This document shows positions 1 to 9,103 of a DNA stretch of 64,000 nucleotides, piece after piece. Under the pieces are notes generated by a model. The model was not told the DNA's origin. It ran no database searches and saw only the letters and a list, made by a program, of their open reading frames with translations. The stretch is from Acanthornis magna (lineage: Eukaryota > Chordata > Aves > Passeriformes > Acanthizidae), in the NCBI GenBank assembly GCA_036785705.1, contig JAWUZG010000332.1, positions 4,092,001 through 4,156,000 of the forward strand, given 5' to 3'. Both the position numbers and the translations under genes were made by a program. Position 1 is the stretch's first letter. Each line of letters begins with the position of its first letter.

Positions 1-1528
1 TTGCAAGTTGGTGGTGGAGGTGGTGGACGTGAACGATAATGCGCCAGAGGTTTGGGTGACGTCGCTGTCGGTGCCGGTGCCGGAGGACGCGTCGGTGGGG
101 ACGGTGGTAGCGCTGCTGAGCGTGTCGGACCGGGACTCGGGGGCGAACGGTCGCGTGCGGTGCTGGGTGTGGCCGGCGTCGCCGTTCGGTCTGGAGGCGA
201 CATTCGCGGGCTCGTACTCGCTGGTGCTGCGCGAGGCGCTGGACCGGGAGCGCGTGTCGGAGTACGAGGTGGAGGTGCGTGCGGAGGACGGCGGAGCGCC
301 GCCGCTGCGCGCCAGCCGCGGGGTGCGCGTGCCGGTGTCGGACGTGAACGACAACGCGCCGGCGTTCGCGCAGGCGGTGTACACGGTGCTGGCGCGGGAG
401 AACAACGCGGCGGGCGCGGAGCTGGCGCGGCTGTGGGCGCGGGACCCGGACGAGGCGGGCAACGGGCGCGTGAGCTACTCGGTGTGGGAGGGCGGCGTGG
501 CCGGGGCCGCGGGCTCCTTGTCGTCGTCGTCGGGAGGTGGCGTGTGGCGTGCGGCGTCGAGCTACGTGTCGGTGGACGCGGAGAGCGGGCGTCTGTGGGC
601 GCTGCAGCCCTTGGACTACGAGGAGCTGCAGGTGCTGCAGTTCGAGGTGCGAGCGGTGGACGCGGGGGAGCCGCCGCTGTGCGGCAACGCCACGGTGCAG
701 CTCTTCGTGCTGGACGAGAACGACAACGCGCCGGCGCTGCTGCCGCCCGCGGGCTCGGGGCCGGAGGCGGGCGCCGTGGCGGCCGAGGCTCCGGCGGCGG
801 TAGCGGCGGGGGTATCGGGGGCGGTGTCGGGCACGCTGTGGGCGTGGGCGGCATGGGGGGCGCCGGCGGGGCAGGTGGTGGCGAAGATCCGCGCGGTGGA
901 CGCCGACTCGGGCTACAACGCGTGGCTGCGCTACGAGCTGTGGGAGCCGCGGGGCAAGGGCCCGTTCCGCGTGGGGCTCTACAGCGGCGAGGTGAGCACG
1001 GCGCGGGCGCTCGAGGAGGCGGACGGCCCTCGCCAGCGGCTGGTGATCGTGGTGCGCGACCACGGCGAGCCGGCGCGCTCGGCCACGGCCACGCTCAGCG
1101 TGTCGCTGGTGGAGGCGGCCGAGGCGGCGCTGGCCGCGGGATCCTCGTCGTCGTCGTCGTTGTTGTCGGGGCTGCGTCCGGCGTCGGGCGCGGAGAGCGG
1201 CTCAGGTGCGGCGAGTGCGGCGACGAACGTGTGGCTGGTGGTGGCCATCTGCGCCGTGTCGAGCCTGTTCCTGCTGGCCGTGGTGCTGTACGCGGCGTCG
1301 CGCTGGGCGCCGCGGGCGGCCGTGCTCTCGGGGCCCGGGCCCACGACGCTCGTGTGCGCCAGCGAAGTGGGCAGCTGGTCGTACTCGCAGCGCCACAGCC
1401 GGAGCCTGTGCGTGGCGGACGGCGCGGGCAAGAGCGACCTCATGGTTTTCAGCCCCAACTTCCCTCCGCCTCCGCCCGGCCCTGCGGCCAAGGACACGCA
1501 GCCGGAGCCGTCTGCTCTCCTGGACACG
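1..1528 (+). CDS. PCDHA: V1: partial PCDHA variable exon (EC3 end to splice donor)
   Basis: Protocadherin-alpha neuronal adhesion protein, 3' part only; base 1 is the last base of a codon and the frame runs from base 2. It holds the DVNDN calcium motif closing EC3, all of EC4, EC5 with its serine/glycine insert, EC6, a Ser-rich stalk (five TCG codons after TCC), a membrane helix starting NVWLVVAIC, and a tail with SWSYSQRHSRSLC and KSDLMVFSPNFP typical of PCDHA. The exon ends at ...gac acg, followed by GTCAGT at 1529 (phase 0). Without splicing the frame stays open to a stop ending at 1675. The coding part looks identical to the same part of V2 except for one TCG codon, whereas the DNA after the donor resembles V3. 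EC2-EC3 lies outside the window, so its specificity family is unknown. Confidence 0.93.
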
Positions 1529-4500
1529 GTCAGTGACCCTCCCTTTCCCATCTCTACTTATTCTCCCCCTTTTCTGTCCCTTCTCGCTCGCCCCCTGGGC
1601 GCGCCCTTTTGGGATTCAGAGTCAGTTCCCTCGGTTGGAGGGTGGTGGGTGCTTGGCGGGTGCTTAAAGAATTGAAAGGCGCCTTTGTACCTGCCGCCTC
1701 GTGCTTTTTTTATCCCCACGGCTCTTGCTGATGGGCAGGAAGGCCTTTGCCGAAGTGAAATTGTAGAGGTACCCCTTTGACGTTCCGTTCCGGAGCTGAG
1801 ATTTTCTCTGTGGATATGAAGCCTTCTCCCCTAAGATTTAATCACTGCTCGATGCGATGAAAACTCGGTGTCAAGCTTTGCACACAATGCTCTTGCTTAC
1901 TGCTATGTAGAGTTTCCACCCGGGCTTAGTGGTGGAGTGCAAAACAAGGAGGCTGTGCTGTGCTATGCTATCAGTCCCCCAGGCAGTATGTACTGCCCTG
2001 TTGCCTTTGCTGACTGCTGGCAGTGCTGGTATGACATGTGGTTTCTTCTCTATCCTCATCTTCTGTCATTTTCCTCTAAAAGAGATGTGAGGTGAAGATT
2101 TGGACTTCCGGTCTAATGTATTTTCAAACTGCATAGCGTAGTTTCTCCATTTCATTTGGTCCAACAGAGTCATTGGGAATACTGGAAAGACCTTATGGAG
2201 CTTTAGTGGGGTTTTAGTTTGTTGATTTGTGGTTTTTTGTTGTTGATTTTGTTGGGTTTTTTTGTTTTCCCACAGTTTTTGTTAGCTCTCGTTGTGAACT
2301 TGCCTTCGTGACTGGACAGGAGGCTATATGTACACTGACCTGTATTGACAGTTTTTCAATTTCTCCTATACAGTAGATGTAATTTGCTACATTGCTGTGC
2401 TTGTCAGCATGTGGATTGCTCTCTCTGTCTCTCTCTCTGACACGACTGCCCATTTCCATGAGATCTGTCCTGACCTGAGCTCTCTAGAGAGTATTACTCT
2501 CAGGTCTGTAGCATTTGCCCCTGGAATTTCTGACCTCAAGGTGCAGCTGCAGAGAGTCTGATACACACACTACTTGGGATGCCACCTATGTTGTGTCGAC
2601 AGTGTTCCGATTGCTGGGAAGGGTGAGCAAAAGTGAAATTGAGCCTTGGGATGGGAATTTGTGATGTCACAGAAGTGAATATGGTTGTGGCACTAAGTAG
2701 AGCCTGACTACGTGGTGATGTGAAAGACGACCTTGTGCAATGGGAAGACTTGTCTGGAGGAACTGGAAATCTGTGGGGAGACCACAGGCCATGTCATAAG
2801 GAAAGCAGAATGGGAGATGGGAAATGATGCTTTTTTCTGAGGAATACAGGTTGCAGACTGAGGAATGGAGGATGCCTACAGAAAAGCAGGAGGCAAGATG
2901 GGCACAGAGTGTTTCTGCCCAGGATCCTTTCCCAGGTACCAAGGGTCTGTGGCTGGAGGCCTTCAGGATCTTGAGATAATATGTGGTATTGAAATGGCCG
3001 TGAAACCCTTTGAGGTTATGAGTATCTCCTATCAGAGACAGTCCCTTGTGCTGCTACTGGCCTAACATATGGAATTTATTGGATAAGAGCTGATAACTTC
3101 CAGACGGATGAACATTTCTGCTGCTGTTTTGGGAATGTTGTTGTGGGAGGGCGGCACTCTAACTCGCTGTCTTTGTGTACTCCAGGATGTTTATAAAAGC
3201 TTCCACAGCTGTTGCCATGGTGTATCTGTGCTTCTCTTCAGACATGATTTTTAAGGGCAGTTGAGGGGGCGGGTGTTATCTTGTTGGTTCTTCCCCTACT
3301 TGTGCTCTTGCACAGTCAGTCTGGGTAGAGATGGTGTGTCCTGTTATCACACAGCTCATTCTGGAGTCTGGATGTGCACACCAAACCTCCTCATCTACAG
3401 AGCAGCCCAGCTCTGGTTTTCTATTGTAGAAATTCTCCCACACAGTTAAATTTTTGACTATGTTTGGGCTTCGGTTTTTGGTGTGGTCTCTTGAAGGAGA
3501 AGATGTGTGGGGAGTCAGATCAGAATTGTTCAGGACTCTAATCAGAGAACCTTTAAGAACTCAGTTTGTATTTGAAATTGCTGAAAAGGCAGAAAGCACC
3601 ATGGCATGTGGGAAAGGTCAAAGAGTCATAGAATAGATTTGCAGCACTCTATATAATACTCTTTGTGTTAGCTATTAGGGAAGGTGATGATTTGAATACA
3701 TCATCGGGGAGGAAATAGAGAATATCTGCTTAGTTATGGAGATGCCAGTTCCCAGGGCACCAGATAGATGATTAGAGGAGAATATCTCAGGAAGGCTGCC
3801 ACCACACAGTGCTACTCTCCTGGGATGCTGCCAGGACACCCAGAAGTTCTGCAAATCTTTGGGCACTGTTGTTGTTTTTGGTATTGCTGCTTGTGAAGAC
3901 ATCTGCCATGTGTGCCTTTAATTACTTGGGTTTGCTGTGGTATATTTTTGGTCAAAGAGAAGCTTTTGAAATTTGGATCATGCTGCTGAACCTCCTTTGA
4001 ACCTTTTCCTCGTTACCTCTCTCTCCTCTTAGTCTTGCTAGACTGGTCTTGTTATTCAAGATCTTGCCAAAACTTGCATTTCGATACAGCAGAATGAGAC
4101 CTTTTGTTTTATTCGCTTCTCTATCAAACTGCACATGATTTTGTTTTGTTGGTTTTGTTTGTTGTTTTATTTCCTGTCTTTCATTGGGAATGTGGCAGTT
4201 ATTTGGGCTATTCCCCATCAGTGTGGGGGTGTCTGTTCTGCTCTCCTGAGCTAAGTTCCATCTAGAGAGAATATCTGTAGTTTACAGGTCTGCTGTTTTC
4301 TTCCCCTATGAGAAGTGCATAATGGGCACTGCACACTCTCCAGTTTTTGTGGAACATAAGTAATTTTTTCCTGTGCATCTTCCCCAGAAACAGTGATAGT
4401 GTTAAGAGCAACTATTCTTTAAAACCAACTTCCCTTCCCCAAAAATATTTCTTTTCTGAAGATGGAACCAGTTAAGAGGTAAGTCGTACACCAGAAGTGG

Positions 4501-5394
4501 ATGTATTTGAGAGACAGGTGTGCTTTAGTTCCTGTTCAGTTGTGGCATCTTTTTGTTGAATCACCAAAATGTTCACCCAATTGGACCAACAAAGCACCTT
4601 TGCCTGGTCTCATTCCCTTTCTGATGTTTCCAGGCACAGCCTGAGTGCGTGACAGCAAGCAGGGATGGAGGAGGGACCAAAATCCATTTCACTAAATAGA
4701 TGTGTTGGAAGGTCAAGAGGATGTTCTTAGTGACAATGCTGTGGTGTTACCTTCATGACTTTTGTTTGACCGTGTGTCAAATGGATCATTCTAATGTGAG
4801 TGAAGGTTTTCCGTGGGGCCTAATGCTCTTATATATCAAGGTTCTTGGTGTGCTGTCTAGGCAGTGAGTGCCTGCCTGAAAGGAAGACAGGAACTTTGAA
4901 CATCGAGGTGGAAAGTGAGTCAGGAAGGATCGATGTACATGAAGGGTCCTCAGGAGCTGTGTTTGCCCAGTTATTTTTCAGCATTCTTGGAGGATTGTTG
5001 TGCTGAAATGTCGTATTGAGTTCCTAAATGAGAAACTCTGCTGTGTTTGCACTCTCTCAAGTCAGTTTACACAGATGTCCCAAAAGATCTGGCTGATGTT
5101 TCAGTGAGTGGTGAAACCTGTTCTGATGCAGTAGAACTGTTCTTTGCCATCTAACTGCCTTGCTGTGTTATTGCTGGGTCCTTGAGAAGACTGGAGGTTG
5201 AAGAGTGTAACCTTTCTCCTGAAGGGAGGGGAAGTTATCAGTGCATGGATGGCAAGTAAGTTGTGCCCTATCCACATGGATAGGAGGTGTCAGGAAGAGA
5301 AATGAGAACTCTGGCCCATGACATGTCCATGGTTTGTGCCAAGGATGCTGTAAGTATTTTTAAAATGTTTGTTAAAGGAAAGAATACACAGAAG
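1529..5394. other. Spacer S1 (between V1 and V2), class A
   Basis: No convincing protein gene. It is a class-A spacer, alignable by eye over long blocks with S3 and S4 (for example the element around 1765-1800 recurs near 16885-16925 and 24543-24590). A T/G-rich run at about 2205-2275 ends in a 3'-splice-site-like TTTTCCCACAG. Small ORFs here are not preserved in frame between S1, S3 and S4. The + strand exon-like block at 4388-4478 is listed separately. Confidence 0.7.
4388..4478 (+). other. Sense exon-like block in S1
   Basis: A pyrimidine stretch ending CATCTTCCCCAG precedes the block and GAG|GTAAGT follows it at 4479. The length is 91 nt, about 2.1 kb before the V2 start. It is one of eight equivalents, one in each complete spacer. 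No coding potential is evident. A real sense non-coding exon or a shared remnant of an old duplicated sequence are both possible. Confidence 0.35.
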
Positions 5395-6345
5395 ATGTAA
5401 GTATTGAAGTAGAAAAGAAGGGGAGGCAATGACAAGAAAGAAGGAGAGGAAAGGAGAAGAGAAAGGAAGAAGGATGTAGAAAGAAGGGGATTAAATAAAA
5501 AGAAAGAAGGATGTGAAGGAAGAAGAAGAATGTTCAGAGAAGAACAATGAGATACATTGCCAAAGAACACGTCCATTGTTCATTGCGAGGATTTGGAAAA
5601 TATTTTAGTTAAGAAAAGAAAAGATCACAAGAGACAAGGTGGAAACAGAAGATGAGAGAGGAAAAGACTTAGGACAGGGAGAAGCAGGAAAGAAAAGACA
5701 TAGAGAAAGAACGAGAAAAGAAAAAGGAAAGATGGAAAATGGAATGGAAAAGAAGAAACACCAGAAGGAAATAATAATTTTTTTTAAAAAAAGATAGGAG
5801 GAGCCTATGGGAAAAATATAAAACGACAACAAAAGTATGAAATGAGGAACAGAATGGAAACATAAAAAAGACGATAAGAGTTGACAAGCACGCAACGACC
5901 TTACCTGTAGATATTGAGCGGAGTTGGTCCCTAAGAGCCTTGGTTAGAGGGCCGCTCTCCGGCAGTAATACCGCGTAATTGGCCCTGATGACTCCGACTT
6001 TGATGGTCCCCTCCGCGGCGCCGGAGAAAACTGGCAACCTTCCAGCTTGGCTAAAGGATAGAGGAGGATGGAAGGAGATGGGACAGCAATGTAAATAATC
6101 GGGAGCGGCAGAACAAAGACGAAAAAGAAGCCCGAGAAGGAAGAAAAAAACCTAAATAGATAAGAAAGAGAATTCTAAGATGCTTAAAATAAGAAAATGA
6201 AGAAAGCAAGGAAAAAAATATCAAGCTAGCGAAGAAAGAGGAGGAAGGAATGAAGAACGATTTGCAAAAAAACAGGGGGAGATAAGTAAGAAAAATAATG
6301 AAAAAAAAGAGGAGCATGGTAGGAAGAAACGTCAGAAGAGATGGC
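5395..6345 (+). repeat. Purine-rich zone upstream of V2
   Basis: Two tracts (about 5395-5885 and 6052-6345) are overwhelmingly A/G on the + strand (GGAAGAAAGGAG-like, non-periodic). They flank the non-purine element at 5905-6050. The minus-strand ORFs here that encode long F/L/S-rich peptides are just this composition translated. Confidence 0.75.
5905..6050 (-). other. Antisense exon-like element, unit 2
   Basis: On the minus strand a long C/T tract ends TCTATCCTTTAG, then come 146 nt, then CTACAG|GTAAGG, a near-perfect exon frame. One minus-strand reading frame is open through it (contains VGVIRANYAVLLPESG), unlike the other copies, which have stops. It fits an exon of an antisense transcript starting near the V2 promoter; no transcript evidence is available here. 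Confidence 0.4.
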
Positions 6346-6586
6346 CATGACGGAGAACAGGCGCGGGCGAATGTCGCGGAGATTGTGAGGCGGCGCAGCA
6401 GCGCACGGTGTCGCTACAGGCTCAGGAACGATGTCTCAGCGGCTCCGCCCCGGTGCGGCGGAGAGCCCGGCTGTGAGCGCGGGGGGGCGGCGCGAGCTGG
6501 GCAGCAGAACCGGGGAGTCCGGGCGGCGGCGGAGAGCCGGGCGGGGGCCGGCAGCCACAGCCACAACGACAGCCACAGCGGCAGCG
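6346..6586 (+). promoter_or_regulatory. V2 promoter and 5' leader (CSE/CGCT-type)
   Basis: TATA-less and GC-rich. The core GCACGGTGTCGCTACAGG lies at about 6403-6420, in the place expected of the conserved sequence element with CGCT that drives clustered Pcdh promoters and binds CTCF in mammals (family knowledge; CTCF binding here is inferred). A GC box (CTCCGCCCC) and a run of seven G follow. An ATG at 6431 is in frame with the V2 start at 6587 and could add 52 residues, but it sits so close to the CSE that it is probably upstream of the transcription start. Confidence 0.6.
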
Positions 6587-9103
6587 ATGGGCGATCGTTG
6601 GTGTCCGGTGGTGGTGCGGGTGCTGGTGCTGCAGGCGGCCTGGGCGCTGGCGGGCGGGCAGGTGCGCTACTCGGTGCCGGAGGAAGCCAAGGCCGGCACG
6701 GTGGTGGGGCGTCTGGCGCAGGACCTGGGCCTGGAGGCGGGCGAGGCGGAGGCGCGGCGGCTGCGGCTGGTGGCGCAGGGCCGGCGGGCGAGCGTGGAGG
6801 TGAGCGGGGCGAGCGGCGCGCTGCTGGTGAGCTCGCGGCTCGACCGGGAGGAGCTGTGCGGCAAGAGCGCGCCGTGCGCGCTGCGGCTGGAGGTGCTGGT
6901 GGAGCGGCCGCTGCGCGTCTTCCACGTGGAGCTGGAGGTCACCGACATCAACGACAATGCCCCCATCTTCCCCGCCGCCCGAAAAAACCTCAGCATCGCG
7001 GAATTCACCACCTTGCCGGGGTCTCGTTTCCCGCTGGAGGGCGCATCGGATGCAGATATCGGAGCGAATGCTCAGCTCTCCTACACACTCAGCCCCAGCG
7101 AGCATTTCTCCCTGGATTTACAAAAATCGAATGAGGGAAATATTGAACCTGAACTTGTTTTAACGAAATCTCTGGACCGCGAGACGATTCCCGTGCACAG
7201 GTTGGTGCTGACAGCGACTGACGAGGGCCGGCCGTCTCTGACGGGGACGATGGAGCTGGTGATCTCGGTGCTGGATGTCAACGACAACGCCCCCAAGTTC
7301 AACCAGTCGGTGTATAAAGTCCAGCTGCCAGAGAGTGCTGCTCTGGGGGCACTGGTGACGCGTGTGAATGCTACGGACGCAGACGAGGGTATTAACAGTG
7401 AGGTGACCTATACCGTGACGAACTTCATTCCCCCGAGTGGAAGAGATGTGATTTCCATCAATCCAATGACCGGGGAAATTCACCTCACGGGCTCCCTAGA
7501 CTTTGAAGAAGTCAATGTACTTAATTTTCGTATTGAAGCGAAAGATCAAGGAACACCCCCGCTCTCCGACCATTGCAAGTTGGTGGTGGAGGTGGTGGAC
7601 GTGAACGATAATGCGCCAGAGGTTTGGGTGACGTCGCTGTCGGTGCCGGTGCCGGAGGACGCGTCGGTGGGGACGGTGGTAGCGCTGCTGAGCGTGTCGG
7701 ACCGGGACTCGGGGGCGAACGGTCGCGTGCGGTGCTGGGTGTGGCCGGCGTCGCCGTTCGGTCTGGAGGCGACATTCGCGGGCTCGTACTCGCTGGTGCT
7801 GCGCGAGGCGCTGGACCGGGAGCGCGTGTCGGAGTACGAGGTGGAGGTGCGTGCGGAGGACGGCGGAGCGCCGCCGCTGCGCGCCAGCCGCGGGGTGCGC
7901 GTGCCGGTGTCGGACGTGAACGACAACGCGCCGGCGTTCGCGCAGGCGGTGTACACGGTGCTGGCGCGGGAGAACAACGCGGCGGGCGCGGAGCTGGCGC
8001 GGCTGTGGGCGCGGGACCCGGACGAGGCGGGCAACGGGCGCGTGAGCTACTCGGTGTGGGAGGGCGGCGTGGCCGGGGCCGCGGGCTCCTTGTCGTCGTC
8101 GTCGGGAGGTGGCGTGTGGCGTGCGGCGTCGAGCTACGTGTCGGTGGACGCGGAGAGCGGGCGTCTGTGGGCGCTGCAGCCCTTGGACTACGAGGAGCTG
8201 CAGGTGCTGCAGTTCGAGGTGCGAGCGGTGGACGCGGGGGAGCCGCCGCTGTGCGGCAACGCCACGGTGCAGCTCTTCGTGCTGGACGAGAACGACAACG
8301 CGCCGGCGCTGCTGCCGCCCGCGGGCTCGGGGCCGGAGGCGGGCGCCGTGGCGGCCGAGGCTCCGGCGGCGGTAGCGGCGGGGGTATCGGGGGCGGTGTC
8401 GGGCACGCTGTGGGCGTGGGCGGCATGGGGGGCGCCGGCGGGGCAGGTGGTGGCGAAGATCCGCGCGGTGGACGCCGACTCGGGCTACAACGCGTGGCTG
8501 CGCTACGAGCTGTGGGAGCCGCGGGGCAAGGGCCCGTTCCGCGTGGGGCTCTACAGCGGCGAGGTGAGCACGGCGCGGGCGCTCGAGGAGGCGGACGGCC
8601 CTCGCCAGCGGCTGGTGATCGTGGTGCGCGACCACGGCGAGCCGGCGCGCTCGGCCACGGCCACGCTCAGCGTGTCGCTGGTGGAGGCGGCCGAGGCGGC
8701 GCTGGCCGCGGGATCCTCGTCGTCGTCGTCGTCGTTGTTGTCGGGGCTGCGTCCGGCGTCGGGCGCGGAGAGCGGCTCAGGTGCGGCGAGTGCGGCGACG
8801 AACGTGTGGCTGGTGGTGGCCATCTGCGCCGTGTCGAGCCTGTTCCTGCTGGCCGTGGTGCTGTACGCGGCGTCGCGCTGGGCGCCGCGGGCGGCCGTGC
8901 TCTCGGGGCCCGGGCCCACGACGCTCGTGTGCGCCAGCGAAGTGGGCAGCTGGTCGTACTCGCAGCGCCACAGCCGGAGCCTGTGCGTGGCGGACGGCGC
9001 GGGCAAGAGCGACCTCATGGTTTTCAGCCCCAACTTCCCTCCGCCTCCGCCCGGCCCTGCGGCCAAGGACACGCAGCCGGAGCCGTCTGCTCTCCTGGAC
9101 ACG
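6587..9103 (+). CDS. PCDHA: V2: PCDHA variable exon, 839 codons
   Basis: Single-pass neuronal adhesion protein of the clustered protocadherin-alpha family, acting in homophilic recognition. Layout by residue: signal peptide 1-24; EC1 25-126 (Cys91-x5-Cys97, DINDN 120-124); EC2 to about 236; EC3 to about 344; EC4 to about 450; EC5 to about 573, with a Ser/Gly insert at 501-509; EC6 to about 700, preceded by an Ala/Trp-rich insert (WAWAAW); Ser stalk (six TCG); membrane helix about 740-762; cytoplasmic tail to 839 with SWSYSQ and a PPPPPGP run. N-glycosylation sequons include NLS, NQS, NAT. EC2-EC3 is of family I (DEGINSEV). The start chosen is the ATG before GDRWCPVVVRVL, shared with the other copies and followed by a good signal peptide. 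Donor GTCAGT at 9104; read-through stop at 9229. The RGD of mammalian alpha EC1 is absent (RRAS instead). Confidence 0.95.

Noticed and set aside
52..1536. Long alternative-frame + strand ORFs rich in Gly/Arg/Ala inside each exon (also 7624-9186, 15185-16798, 22787-24460, 30193-31893 and others)
   Set aside because: They are shadows of the cadherin frame in very GC-rich DNA, where stops are rare. They have low-complexity composition, no domain, and repeat in each copy only because the exons do.
1868..5250. Small ORFs of 60-130 codons in the spacers
   Set aside because: No recognisable domain; frames and lengths change between sister spacers S1, S3 and S4, so they are not maintained as genes.
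7496..8635. Minus-strand ORFs of 300-466 codons opposite EC4-EC6 (R/H/P-rich) in every exon
   Set aside because: Composition-driven antisense shadows of the coding strand; no start context, domain or independent conservation beyond that of the sense codons.
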